From: Actinomadura citrea
GTDB taxonomy: Bacteria > Actinomycetota > Actinomycetes > Streptosporangiales > Streptosporangiaceae
Direction of reading: 5' to 3'
DNA: 64,000 bases
Assembly (NCBI RefSeq): GCF_013409045.1
Contig: NZ_JACCBT010000001.1
Span: 5,642,001-5,706,000, forward strand
In this document: positions 1-8,759 of the stretch, piece after piece
Numbering within the stretch: position 1 is the stretch's first letter
How the letters are laid out: the number at the start of each line of letters is the position of its first letter
Made by a program: the position numbers and the translations under genes
Notes under the pieces: model-generated
The model's database searches: none
What the model was told of the DNA's origin: nothing
What the model saw: only the letters and a program-made list of their open reading frames with translations

Positions 1-1098
1 GGCCTCGGTCAGGGCGTCCTCGGTGCGGCCGACGAAACTGATCTCGGGGATGGTGTAGATGCCGATGGGCTGGGTCTCGTGGATCTGGGAGACCGGCTCG
101 TCGCAGGCGTGGTGGGCGGCGAGGCGGCCCTGCTCCATCGAGGTGGCCGCGAGGGAGGGGAACCCGATCACGTCCCCGACGGCGTAGATGTGCGGGACCT
201 CGGTGCGGTAGTGCTCGTCGACCTTGATCCGGCCGCGGAGGTCGGCGGTGAGGCCCGCGGCCTCCAGGCACAGGTCGCCGGTCATGCCGTGGCGCCCGGC
301 GGAGTACATGACGGTGTCGGCGGGGATCCGCTTGCCGCTCTCCAGGACGGTGATCGCGCCGTGCGCCATCCTCTCGACGGACGCGACGCTCTCGCGGAAC
401 CGGAAGGTGACGGCCAGGTCGCGCAGGTGGTACTTGAGCGCCTCGACGATCTCCAGGTCGCAGAAGTCCAGCATGCGCTCGCGCCGCTCGACGACGGTGA
501 CCTTGGTGCCGAGCGCGGCGAACATGGAGGCGTACTCGATGCCGATCACGCCGGCGCCGACGACGACCATGGTCTCGGGGATGCGGTCCATGTTGATGAT
601 GCCGTCGGAGTCGATGATCGTGCGGTCGTCGAAGTCGACGGTCTCGGGCCGCGCCGGCCGGGTGCCCGTCGCGATCACGATGCGGTCGGCGGTGAGCTTC
701 TGCTCGCGGTCGCCGGTCCCGCTGACGGCGATCGTGTCGGGCTCCAGGAAGCGGCCGGTGCCGGGCAGCACGGTGACGCGGTTGCGGGCGAGCTGGCTGC
801 GGACGACGTCGGTCTCGCGGCCGATGACGTGCTGGGTGCGCATCCCGAGGTCGGCGACGGTGATCTCGTCCTTGACCCGGTAGCTCTGCCCGTACAGCTC
901 GCGCTGGTTGAGCCCGGTCAGGTAGAGGACGGCCTCGCGGAGCGTCTTGGACGGGATCGTCCCGGTGTTGATGCAGACGCCGCCCATCATGTCGCGGCGG
1001 TCCACGATGCCGACCCTGCGGCCGAGCTTGGCGGCGGCGATGGCCGCGCGCTGCCCGCCGGGCCCCGAGCCGAGGACGAGGAGATCGAAGTCGCTCAC
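1..1098 (-). CDS. sthA: Soluble (Si-specific) NAD(P)+ transhydrogenase, C-terminus cut by window edge
   Basis: Cytoplasmic FAD enzyme that moves hydride between NADPH and NAD+. 366 residues are visible of a family length near 465; the dimerisation domain runs off the left edge. GTG start at 1098. Residues 10-15 GSGPGG bind FAD. The disulfide region reads C42-INTG-T47-IPSK, so the second redox cysteine of lipoamide-dehydrogenase-type enzymes is a threonine. This GTIPSK signature is what separates SthA from dihydrolipoamide dehydrogenases. A second Rossmann motif (VVGAGVIGIEYASMF) follows, then an AVGDVIG FAD-ribityl motif. The ribosome-binding site is weak (GAGGGC abuts the start), so the exact start is less certain than the identity. 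Confidence 0.9.
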   Translation of the reverse strand, partial: MSDFDLLVLGSGPGGQRAAIAAAKLGRRVGIVDRRDMMGGVCINTGTIPSKTLREAVLYLTGLNQRELYGQSYRVKDEITVADLGMRTQHVIGRETDVVRSQLARNRVTVLPGTGRFLEPDTIAVSGTGDREQKLTADRIVIATGTRPARPETVDFDDRTIIDSDGIINMDRIPETMVVVGAGVIGIEYASMFAALGTKVTVVERRERMLDFCDLEIVEALKYHLRDLAVTFRFRESVASVERMAHGAITVLESGKRIPADTVMYSAGRHGMTGDLCLEAAGLTADLRGRIKVDEHYRTEVPHIYAVGDVIGFPSLAATSMEQGRLAAHHACDEPVSQIHETQPIGIYTIPEISFVGRTEDALTEA

Positions 1099-1147
1099 GC
1101 CCTCAGTCTGACTGCCGAGCACCGTGCTGATAAGGCTTTCGCCAGAT

Positions 1148-1747
1148 CTATCCCGATCCCAGGAGGCCGCCGGCCAGGGTGTCCAGGCCGGCCTTGATGC
1201 GGTCGAGGGGCATGCCGCGGGTCCGGCGCTGGTGGAGGAACAGGTTCGCGGCGAGGGGGGCCAGGAGGGCGTCGGCCAGGTAGTCGGCGTCGGCGTCCGG
1301 GCGGATCTCGCGGAGCAGGATCGACAGATGCCGGTGGTAGAGCCCGTACGAGCCGTCGCGGAAGCGGGCCTCGGGCGGGTCGGACTCGGCCATCAGGAGC
1401 AGATCCGCCTGGGCCTCGGTGCGGTCGGCCAGGGCGTGCAGGAAGGCGCGGACGCGCTCGGCGGGGGCGGCGCCCGGCCCGAGGGGCGGAGGGCCCTGGA
1501 TGAACGCGGTCTGGAAGTCGCGCTCGCGGTCGTCGATGACGGCGTAGACGAGGCGGGCCCGGTCCCCGAACCGGCGGTACACGGTGCCGACACCGACCCC
1601 GGCGGCCCGCGCGACCTCGTCCATGGAGACGGCCTCGGGGCCGCGGGTCGCGATCACCTCCGCGGCCGCGCGCAGGATGCGGCGGCGGTTGTGGGCCGCG
1701 TCCGCCCGCTCGGCGGGCGGCCGCCCGATCACGGGCAACTCCCGCAT
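1148..1747 (-). CDS. TetR-family transcriptional regulator
   Basis: 199 residues from ATG 1747, preceded by AGAGGGGG at good spacing. An upstream in-frame GTG at 1765 has no ribosome-binding site. The N-terminal helix-turn-helix (about residues 18-65, core GVGVGTVYRRF) is typical TetR. The rest is the variable ligand-binding helical domain. It is transcribed divergently from the SDR/SMR pair, which it probably controls through the inverted repeat at 1789-1804. The ligand cannot be read from sequence. Confidence 0.88.
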   Translation of the reverse strand: MRELPVIGRPPAERADAAHNRRRILRAAAEVIATRGPEAVSMDEVARAAGVGVGTVYRRFGDRARLVYAVIDDRERDFQTAFIQGPPPLGPGAAPAERVRAFLHALADRTEAQADLLLMAESDPPEARFRDGSYGLYHRHLSILLREIRPDADADYLADALLAPLAANLFLHQRRTRGMPLDRIKAGLDTLAGGLLGSG

Positions 1748-1788
1748 CCGACCCCCTCTCGGCACGGACCAGCGTAACGGGTTTGTAT

Positions 1789-1804
1789 CCGGAAAGCTCT
1801 CCGG
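1789..1804. promoter_or_regulatory. Inverted repeat between tetR and SDR gene, candidate TetR operator
   Basis: CCGGA-AAGCTC-TCCGG is a perfect 5-bp inverted repeat in the 104-bp gap between divergent starts (1747 and 1852). This is a usual place for a TetR operator. The arms are short, so chance occurrence in GC-rich DNA is possible. Confidence 0.4.
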
Positions 1805-1851
1805 TTAAGCTCGCTAAGTGGAACTTTCTCCGATTAAGGCCGGGAGCTGAG

Positions 1852-2595
1852 ATGACGGTGGATCTGGCAGGACGGGTGGCGCTGGTGACGGGCGGCGGGC
1901 GCGGCATCGGGGCCGCGATCGCGCGGCGGCTGGCGCGGCACGGCGCCGACGTGGCGGTGACCTACGTCCGTGCCCCGGAACGGGCCGCCGGCGTCGTCCG
2001 CGAGATCGAGGCGGCGGGCGGGCGCGGGCTGGCGATCGCCGCCGACGCCGCCGACCCCGAGGCCGTCGTCGCGGCCGTCGACCGGACGGCGGCCGAACTG
2101 GGCCGCCTCGACATCCTGGTCAACAACGCCGGGATCGCGCCCTACGGGCCTCTGGAGGACGTGACGGCCGCCGAACTCGACCGGACCCTGGCGATCCATG
2201 TCCGGGCGGCTTTCGTCGCGGCGCAGGCGGCGGCCCGGCATCTCGGGCCGGGCGGCCGCGTCATCAACATCGGCAGCAGCCTCGCCGAGCGCGTCCCCTA
2301 TGCCGGCTGGACGCTGTACGCCATGAGCAAGTCGGCGCTCACCGGGCTCACCCGGGGCCTGGCCCGCGATCTCGGGCCGCGCGGGATCACCGCCAACGTG
2401 GTGCAGCCGGGCTCGACCGACACCGAGATGAACCCCGCGGACTCCCCCGACGCCGATTTCGAGCGCGGGTTCACGGCACTCGGCCGGTACGGCCGCGCCG
2501 AGGAGATCGCCGCGATGGTCGCGCATCTGGCGGGTCCGGGCGGGGACTATGTCACCGGTGCGGCGATCGCCGTGGACGGGGGGTACGCAGCCTGA
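1852..2595 (+). CDS. Short-chain dehydrogenase/reductase (classical SDR)
   Basis: 247 residues from ATG 1852, with GGGAG upstream; the open frame extends 69 bp further but lacks SDR-like residues. The cofactor motif TGGGRGIG is at residues 13-20, NNAG at 91-94, catalytic serine at 142/143 and Y156-xxx-K160. The C-terminus ends in the usual VDGGY. Length and motifs fit 3-oxoacyl-ACP-reductase-like SDRs; the substrate is unknown. Its stop overlaps the start of the SMR gene by one base (TGATG), so the two are translationally coupled. It is divergent from a TetR gene. Confidence 0.93.
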   Translation: MTVDLAGRVALVTGGGRGIGAAIARRLARHGADVAVTYVRAPERAAGVVREIEAAGGRGLAIAADAADPEAVVAAVDRTAAELGRLDILVNNAGIAPYGPLEDVTAAELDRTLAIHVRAAFVAAQAAARHLGPGGRVINIGSSLAERVPYAGWTLYAMSKSALTGLTRGLARDLGPRGITANVVQPGSTDTEMNPADSPDADFERGFTALGRYGRAEEIAAMVAHLAGPGGDYVTGAAIAVDGGYAA

Positions 2596-2915
2596 TGGCC
2601 TGGATCTTCCTGCTGATCGCGGGGTTGACGGAGCTGGTGTGGGCGACGGCGCTGAAGCAGTCGGACGGCCTGACGCGGCTCTGGCCGACGGTCATCGGCC
2701 TGTCGGTCGCGCTGCTCAGCGTCGTCGTGCTGTCGCTGTCGCTGCGGACGCTGCCGGTCGGGACCGCGTACGCGGTCTTCGTCGGCCTGGGGGCGCTCGG
2801 TGTCGCGCTGGTCGGCATGGTCGCGTTCGGCGAGAGCGCGTCGCCGGCCCGGCTGGCGTTCCTCGCCCTGATCGTCGTCGGCGTTGTCGGTTTGCAGGTG
2901 CTGGAGGGCTCTTAG
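2595..2915 (+). CDS. sugE: SMR-family small exporter, guanidinium-exporter (Gdx/SugE) type
   Basis: 106 residues with four predicted transmembrane helices and the essential E13 in helix 1. G10, W16 and S42 match the Gdx subtype (guanidinium/H+ antiport) rather than the Qac drug-export subtype. The GTAYAV segment is conserved at 55-60, but the tryptophan that normally follows is F61. ATG 2595 overlaps the SDR stop. Family knowledge: these form antiparallel homodimers in the membrane. No guanidine riboswitch is seen upstream; regulation by the adjacent TetR is inferred. Confidence 0.85.
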   Translation: MAWIFLLIAGLTELVWATALKQSDGLTRLWPTVIGLSVALLSVVVLSLSLRTLPVGTAYAVFVGLGALGVALVGMVAFGESASPARLAFLALIVVGVVGLQVLEGS

Positions 2916-2943
2916 CGGCGGCAAGATCGGGCAGAGTGAGGGC

Positions 2944-3741
2944 ATGGCGAGGGAGATGCTGGGGATCGACATCGGCGGGTCGGGGATCAAGGGCGCGCCG
3001 GTCGACCTGTCGGACGGGTCGTTCACACGGGAGCGGTTCCGGGTGGACACGCCGCAGCCGTCGAAGCCCAAGGCGGTTGCGGCGGTGCTCGCGCAGGTCG
3101 TGGAGCACTTCGGGTGGGACGGGCCGGTCGGGGTCACCTATCCCGGCGTGGTGATCGGCGGCGTGACGTTGTCGGCGGCGAACGTGTCCAGGCACTGGGT
3201 CGGGCTGGAGGCGGAGTCGCTGATCGCGGACGCGACCGGGCGGGAGATCACGCTGCTCAACGACGCGGACGCGGCGGGGATCGCGGAGATGCGGCTCGGC
3301 GCGGGACGCGGACGGCGCGGCACGGTCGTCGTGCTCACGCTGGGGACGGGGATCGGCAGCGCGCTGTTCACCGACGGCGTCCTCGTCCCGAACACCGAGT
3401 TCGGGCACCTCCAGATCGACGGCGAGGACGCCGAGATCCGCGCGGCGGCCAAGGCGCGGGAGGAGCACGACCTCAGCTGGAAGAAGTGGGCGAAGCGGCT
3501 CAGCGTGTACATGGGCCACCTGGAGGCGCTGATCTCCCCCTCGCTGATCATCGTGGGCGGCGGGGTGAGCAAGAGGTCCGAGCACTTCCTTCCGCTGATC
3601 GAGGGCGTCCGGGCGGAGATCGTTCCGGCGCGGCTGGTGAACAACGCGGGCATCGTGGGAGCGGCCATGGCGGCGGACGCCGCGCAGGATGGGGCGGCGG
3701 ACGCCGCGCGTGTCGGGGCGGCGAACGCTAGGACGTCCTGA
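2944..3741 (+). CDS. ppgK: Polyphosphate glucokinase (ROK family)
   Basis: 265 residues from ATG 2944. Catalyses glucose phosphorylation with inorganic polyphosphate (and usually ATP), a hallmark actinobacterial entry to glycolysis. N-terminal phosphate-binding motif LGIDIGGSGIKGAPVDL, a central LTLGTGIGSALF loop, an EFGHLQ segment and C-terminal VGGGVSKRSEHF. The PpgK-specific block around SWKKWAKRLSVYMGHLE is present. Full length. The last 14 bp overlap the 3' end of the convergent mannosidase gene. Confidence 0.95.
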   Translation: MAREMLGIDIGGSGIKGAPVDLSDGSFTRERFRVDTPQPSKPKAVAAVLAQVVEHFGWDGPVGVTYPGVVIGGVTLSAANVSRHWVGLEAESLIADATGREITLLNDADAAGIAEMRLGAGRGRRGTVVVLTLGTGIGSALFTDGVLVPNTEFGHLQIDGEDAEIRAAAKAREEHDLSWKKWAKRLSVYMGHLEALISPSLIIVGGGVSKRSEHFLPLIEGVRAEIVPARLVNNAGIVGAAMAADAAQDGAADAARVGAANARTS

Positions 3742-6448
3742 AGCGGACGGTGGCGATCTCCCAGGGCCGCAGCGCCAGCGTGGCCGTCCCGTCGTGCACG
3801 TCGAGCGGGATGCCGGGGCGTCCGCGCAGGTCGACGCGGGTCGCCTCGGCGAGGTCGCCTTGCAGGACGGCCGTGGTGGGATGCGCGCACTGGGCGACCA
3901 TCCGGGTCTCGGTCCAGCCGTCGCGGAGGCGGAGCGAGGTCATCGCCACGCCGTCGCCCGTGATCGAGAGGCCCGTCCGGGAGGCCGGGACGGGCGTGGT
4001 GGCGCGTCCGTAACCGGCGGCGGTATGCAGCTCGTGCCGGTAGGTCTCGGCGGCCTGCAGAACGTCGGCTCCGGGCGCCTCACCGGAGTACGGCAGGATC
4101 GCGAGGCCGACCGCGCGCTCGCCCCGGCACTGGGCCTGCGGCGTGGGGAGCTGCGGCCCGGCGGGCTGGTCGCGGTAGGCGTTGCGGTCCCGCGACAGGT
4201 AGCCGATCGAGCGCAGCAGGGTGAGCGCCAGTTCCCGTCCGCCGAGCACCTCGTACTCGGTGACGTGCTCCAGCAGGACGGCGAGGCCGCCCGCGGCGAC
4301 GAACCCGGACGCGGGGAAGGTCGGCACCGGCCGCTCCCCGAAGCCGCCCTCCGCGGTGGGCCCGCGCTCGACGATCGCGAACTGTCCTTCGGCGAAGGAC
4401 GAGCCGGCCTGGCGCGGCAGCGACATGTGCAGCCGGACGCGGTGGTCGTCGCACCGGTTGTCGAACGTGACGCGCAGCCGCAGGAAGGGCTCCCCGGCGC
4501 GCAGTTCGGCGCGGGTGGTGACGGTCACGTCCTCTTCGGCCTCGGACCGGGCGTCGCGCGGGACGTCCCCGGAGGCGGGCCACCGGTAGGTCCGGACGAT
4601 GTCGAGCGCGGCGACGAGCGGCCCGTCCCACAGGGGCCGGACGGTCACGGTCAGGGGGTCGCCGACGATGCGGTCTTCGGCGGGCGGCGCGTGGTTGTAG
4701 GAGTCGCCGAGGTCGCCGCCGTCCACGACGCGGCCGACCCCTTCGACGACGTGGCCGGACGGGGTGCGCAGCTGGAGCGTGCCGTCCTCGCGGACCTCGG
4801 CGCGCAGCAGCCCGTTGTCCAGGACGTTCCCCTCCGCCGTCACCGGCCCTTCCGCGGCGCCGCCCGACGCGACGGGCCGGACGGCGGTGAGCCCCAGGGC
4901 GGGCACGTCGACCATCGCGGCGACCGTGCGGCGCGGATCGGCCAGGATCCGGACGCGCCAGTCCCCGTCCGCGTCGCGGAGCGCCTCCCGCACCTCGCCG
5001 ATGTCGAACGGGACGTCGGCGCGGGACGTGACGTGGAAGGTGAGCGCGCGGTCCTCCCGGGAGACCGTCCAGTCGCGGATCTCCTGCCCGAACAGCACCC
5101 GCCCGTACACCCGTTCCAGCAGGATCGGCAGCTCGGAGGCCGGGTGGACGGCGTCGTCCAGGACGGTGGGCGCGATGTCGAGCGTCTGGACGGGGACCGG
5201 CCGCCCGTCCCCGGTCACCAGCCCGGGTTCCCCTTCGCACGCGACGTCCAGGGTGACGAGGCCGGTCCGCGGAGCGGGGGTCGGGTTGAACACCAGGTGG
5301 GAGCCGAGCGGCACCGTCGCGGCGCGTTCGGCGGTGACCAGGTCGCAGACCGCGCGGCCGAGCTGCTCCGCCTCCGCCATGCGCGCCGCGACCTGCTCGG
5401 CGGTCTCGTCGCTGCCGCATCCGGTGACCGAGTCGTGGCAGCTCACCTCGATGAGGCGCCGCCACGCCAGGTCGAGGAACCGCTGCGCGTCGCCGGTGTA
5501 CCAGAGGGCTGCCAGCGGTTCGGCGTACCGCTCCACGAGCCGTTCGGCGCGTCCCATCAGCTGCTTGAGCCGGACGCGGGCCGACAGCACGCCGGGAAGG
5601 ATGTTGGCGCGGGCGTGCGACCGCAGCTCGCCGCGGACGCGCGGCAGGCCGTCCACGGACGGCTCCTCCCCCGCGAAGTACCCGGCGAGCGTGTCCAGGC
5701 GCATCGCGGGCCCGGCGGAGGCGACCCGGTCGGCGAGGTCGGCGGCGGGCGCGGTGTGGTCGGCCCCGTACATGGCCAGCAGCGGGCCGCCGCCCGGGTA
5801 CCAGCGGCCCATCGCCTCCGCGAACCCGGCGACGCGGCCGGGCAGCAGGGACGCGCCGTCCTCGAACTCCTCGAACATCGACGCGGCGTTGCCGTAGCCG
5901 CCCTCGGGGAGGTACTGGGTGCGGATCGCGGTTCCGTCCGGCGCCTCCCAGGCGAACGCGCGGGTGCGGACGCGGTCCGGGACGCCGCGCCACACGCAGG
6001 CGTGCTCGATCCCGGCGAGTCGGAGGATCTGCGGTGTCTGCGCGCAGTGCCCGAACTGGTCGGGCAGATAGCCGACCATCATCGCGGCGCCCAGTTCCTC
6101 CGCGCGCCGCAGCCCGAGCTCCAGGTTCCGGACGATGTTCTCCCCCGAGCACAGGAACTCGTCGTGCAGGATCTGCCAGGGCCCGACGGCGAGCCGGCCC
6201 TCCCGGACGAGCGCGGCCACCCGCTCGCGCCGCTCGGGACGGATCTCCAGGTAGTCGTCGACGGCGGCCATCTGCCCGTCCAGGGTGAAATGCCAGCGCG
6301 GGTCGGCCTCCATCCCGTCGATGACGCCGTCCAGCAGCGACACCAGGCGGAGCCGGAAACGCTGGAACGGCAGGTACCACTCGCGGTCCCAGTGGGTGTG
6401 CGGCACGACGACGATCTCTGAGCCCTCGGCCCGGCCTGCTACCCGCAC
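3728..6448 (-). CDS. GH38 alpha-mannosidase
   Basis: 906 residues from GTG 6448, overlapping the upstream PHP gene by 10 bp; the open frame further upstream is antisense-like filler. The GH38 zinc site starts with H17-T-H19-W-D21. The nucleophile region is PDQFGHCAQTPQILR, with the aspartate of the DxFGH motif as presumed nucleophile. The helical middle domain carries SCHDSVTGCG, supplying the last zinc histidine. The C-terminal beta domains are complete. There is no signal peptide, so it should cleave imported alpha-mannosides in the cytoplasm. It is the last gene of the operon that starts with the binding protein at 11950. Confidence 0.92.
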   Translation of the reverse strand: MRVAGRAEGSEIVVVPHTHWDREWYLPFQRFRLRLVSLLDGVIDGMEADPRWHFTLDGQMAAVDDYLEIRPERRERVAALVREGRLAVGPWQILHDEFLCSGENIVRNLELGLRRAEELGAAMMVGYLPDQFGHCAQTPQILRLAGIEHACVWRGVPDRVRTRAFAWEAPDGTAIRTQYLPEGGYGNAASMFEEFEDGASLLPGRVAGFAEAMGRWYPGGGPLLAMYGADHTAPAADLADRVASAGPAMRLDTLAGYFAGEEPSVDGLPRVRGELRSHARANILPGVLSARVRLKQLMGRAERLVERYAEPLAALWYTGDAQRFLDLAWRRLIEVSCHDSVTGCGSDETAEQVAARMAEAEQLGRAVCDLVTAERAATVPLGSHLVFNPTPAPRTGLVTLDVACEGEPGLVTGDGRPVPVQTLDIAPTVLDDAVHPASELPILLERVYGRVLFGQEIRDWTVSREDRALTFHVTSRADVPFDIGEVREALRDADGDWRVRILADPRRTVAAMVDVPALGLTAVRPVASGGAAEGPVTAEGNVLDNGLLRAEVREDGTLQLRTPSGHVVEGVGRVVDGGDLGDSYNHAPPAEDRIVGDPLTVTVRPLWDGPLVAALDIVRTYRWPASGDVPRDARSEAEEDVTVTTRAELRAGEPFLRLRVTFDNRCDDHRVRLHMSLPRQAGSSFAEGQFAIVERGPTAEGGFGERPVPTFPASGFVAAGGLAVLLEHVTEYEVLGGRELALTLLRSIGYLSRDRNAYRDQPAGPQLPTPQAQCRGERAVGLAILPYSGEAPGADVLQAAETYRHELHTAAGYGRATTPVPASRTGLSITGDGVAMTSLRLRDGWTETRMVAQCAHPTTAVLQGDLAEATRVDLRGRPGIPLDVHDGTATLALRPWEIATVRFRTS

Positions 6449-7635
6449 AGTGCGATCACCTCGTTCTCGTGGGTCTCCAGTCGGTACGTGCCCGCCTCGT
6501 CCGCCGGCATCCGGACGCGGTCGCCCCGGACGGCGGTCCGGCGCCCGTCCGGCCGGACCAGCACGGTCCCGTCCGCGCCGAGGGCGACGAGCTCGTCGGC
6601 GACGCGCAGCAGCGCCGGCGCGTCCAGGCCGGCGGACACCGCCGTACGGCCTGCCGCGAGCCCGCCCAGCACGTCCTCTCCCTCGGCGAGGACCCAGGTG
6701 ACGGGCTCGCCGAGGTCCTTCATCTGCGCCGGGTCGTGGAAGTCGCTGCCGCCGAGGGGGACGACGCCCTGCGGCCGCCACACCTGCGCCCAGGCCAGCG
6801 GGGCGCCCCAGCGGCGGTCCCACCAGGACGAATGCCAGATCTCGGCGTGGCGCGGCCGGTGCTCGGCGGGCAGCGGGCGCCGCCAGGCGCAGTCGCCGCT
6901 GAGCGGGTGGTTGATCGACATGAGCCCGCCGCGCGCGGCGGCGGAGGCGGCCCAGTCGGCGCTCGGCGCGCGGAAGTCGATCCAGCCGGTGTCGCCGAAG
7001 ACGTTCGCGTGCCCGAGGTCGGTGGTGACCTCCTGGCCGGGCAGCAGCAGGACGCCGGCGTGCGCCCCGGCGGCGGGCAGCTCCGGATGGTGGCTGACGG
7101 TGTTGTGGTCGGTCACCGCGAGGTAGTCCAGGCCGCGGGAGGCCGCGAGGCACGCCAGTTCGTGGACGGTGAGCGTGCCGTCGCTGTGGACGGTGTGCGA
7201 GTGCAGGTCACCGGCGAGCCAGCGCATTCCGTCCGGGGCGGGGAGTTCCGGGCGGGGCGGTCGTTCCGGCCGCGGAGGCGGCGCTTCGTCCGGCCGCCTT
7301 GGGTTCGTCCCAGAGGTGGTGACGGTGACCTCGAACGGGACGCCGTCCGGCGGGATCCGGTGCAGCCCGAGCCAGACGTGCCAGAGGCCCGGTTCAAGCT
7401 CGCCCGGGAGATATCCGGGCGTCGCCCAGTCGGCGCCGATCGTGAACCGTCGACGCGCCCCACCGGACCAACCGCGGAACCCGTCCGGCCCATGGCAGCC
7501 CAGGTCGATCACACCGCCCTCGAAGGACAGCTCGACGGTGACGGACGCCGTCCCCCGCGGCACCTCGAAGGGGAGTTCGCGCAGACCCTGCTCCAGACGG
7601 TCTTCCAGACTCCACCGTCCGCTGTGCACGGTCAT
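6439..7635 (-). CDS. PHP-domain metallohydrolase (CehA/McbA-like)
   Basis: 398 residues from ATG 7635 (GGAGGAG upstream, ATGA overlap with the ATPase gene). Residues about 1-125 form a beta-sandwich-like N-terminal domain, then a proline-rich linker. The PHP domain follows with every metal ligand motif visible: GDLHSHTVHSDGT, VTDHN, GQEVTT, INHP and GGSDFHD. PHP proteins hydrolyse phosphoesters; the CehA/McbA group includes carbamate hydrolases. No signal peptide. Its place between a sugar ATPase and an alpha-mannosidase suggests that it removes a substituent from an imported mannoside; this is inference. Confidence 0.85.
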   Translation of the reverse strand: MTVHSGRWSLEDRLEQGLRELPFEVPRGTASVTVELSFEGGVIDLGCHGPDGFRGWSGGARRRFTIGADWATPGYLPGELEPGLWHVWLGLHRIPPDGVPFEVTVTTSGTNPRRPDEAPPPRPERPPRPELPAPDGMRWLAGDLHSHTVHSDGTLTVHELACLAASRGLDYLAVTDHNTVSHHPELPAAGAHAGVLLLPGQEVTTDLGHANVFGDTGWIDFRAPSADWAASAAARGGLMSINHPLSGDCAWRRPLPAEHRPRHAEIWHSSWWDRRWGAPLAWAQVWRPQGVVPLGGSDFHDPAQMKDLGEPVTWVLAEGEDVLGGLAAGRTAVSAGLDAPALLRVADELVALGADGTVLVRPDGRRTAVRGDRVRMPADEAGTYRLETHENEVIALCG

Positions 7636-8759
7636 CCGCTCCTCCCGTCCTTGGCCAAGGGCGCCGCCGCCCGCCCGGCCTCGTCGCCACCGCCCGTCAC
7701 CAGCTCGCCGTCGCGGTAGAGCAGGACGCGTCCCGGACGCGGCGACGCCCACCCCTCAGCGGAGGGCTGGGCCTCGAAGCCCTCCCCCACCACGGCTCGC
7801 ACCGTTTCACCGTCGACGTCCAGGGTCACCAGGGAGGACGCGCCGAGGTTCTCCACGACGGACACCCTCCCGCCGAACGCCCCGTCCACCGGCTCGGTGC
7901 TGAACTCCATGTATTCGGGCCGTACCCCGCAGACGACCTCCTGCCCGTCCAGCACGAGGCCGCGCGCCTCCTCCGGAACGGGCAGCTCGGTCCCGCCGAC
8001 CGCGACCGCCCCGCCGCGGACCGTGCCGGGCAGCAGGTTCATCGGCGTCGAACCGATGAACGAGGCCACGAACAGGCTCGCCGGGCGCCGGAACACTTCC
8101 GCGGGCGTGCCGATCTGCCGGATCTGCCCCGACTCCATGACCGCGATCCGGTCGGCGAGCGCCAGGGCCTCCGCCTGGTCGTGCGTGACGAACACCGTCG
8201 TGAACCCGTGGCGGTGCTGGAACGTCTTGAGGAAGGTGCGGGCCTCCAGGCGCAGCCGTGCGTCCAGGTTGGACAGCGGCTCGTCCAGCAGGAGGATCCG
8301 CGGGTCCGCCACCACGGCGCGGGCGAGCGCGACCCGCTGCTGCTGGCCGCCCGACAGTTCCCCGGGACGCCGCCGCTCCAGGCCCTGCAGGCCGAGCACC
8401 TGGGCCACCGAGGTCGCGCGCCCGTACCGGACGGCGCGGCTCTGCTTCCTGACGCGCAGCGGGTAGGCGATGTTGTCCAGGACGGTCATGTGCGGGAACA
8501 GCGCGTAGTCCTGGAACACCATGCCGACGTCGCGCCGCCCCGGCTGGTGCCGCGTCACGTCCTCGTCGCCGAGGCGGATCGTCCCGCCCGTGGCCGCCTC
8601 CAGGCCCGCGATCGTGCGCAGCAGCGTGGTCTTCCCGCAGCCGGACGGGCCGAGCAGCGCGAAGAACTCGCCCATGGCGACGTCCAGGTCGAGCGCGTCC
8701 AGAGCCCGGACGCCGCCCGGATAGACCTTCGTCAGCTCCCGAATGGTGATGGACGCCAT
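7632..8759 (-). CDS. ABC sugar-importer ATPase (MalK/UgpC type)
   Basis: 375 residues. Walker A GPSGCGKT at 37-44, Q-loop VFQDYALFPH, signature LSGGQQQR, Walker B ILLLDEP and H-loop VTHDQAEA are all intact. A C-terminal regulatory TOBE domain (from about 240) is typical of carbohydrate importers. The start overlaps the upstream permease stop by ATGA. It energises the permeases at 8759-10554. It is the only sugar-type ATPase in the window and could also serve the second importer at 26-29 kb, which lacks one. Confidence 0.93.
   Translation of the reverse strand: MASITIRELTKVYPGGVRALDALDLDVAMGEFFALLGPSGCGKTTLLRTIAGLEAATGGTIRLGDEDVTRHQPGRRDVGMVFQDYALFPHMTVLDNIAYPLRVRKQSRAVRYGRATSVAQVLGLQGLERRRPGELSGGQQQRVALARAVVADPRILLLDEPLSNLDARLRLEARTFLKTFQHRHGFTTVFVTHDQAEALALADRIAVMESGQIRQIGTPAEVFRRPASLFVASFIGSTPMNLLPGTVRGGAVAVGGTELPVPEEARGLVLDGQEVVCGVRPEYMEFSTEPVDGAFGGRVSVVENLGASSLVTLDVDGETVRAVVGEGFEAQPSAEGWASPRPGRVLLYRDGELVTGGGDEAGRAAAPLAKDGRSG

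Noticed and set aside
79..1197. 372-codon open frame opposite the transhydrogenase gene
   Set aside because: Composition is G/A/D/V/R filler with no motif. The opposite strand encodes an intact FAD enzyme; GC-rich antisense frames are long by chance.
3689..6421. 910-codon plus-strand open frame
   Set aside because: Mirror of the GH38 gene with repetitive low-information residues and no domain. The minus strand has full catalytic motifs.
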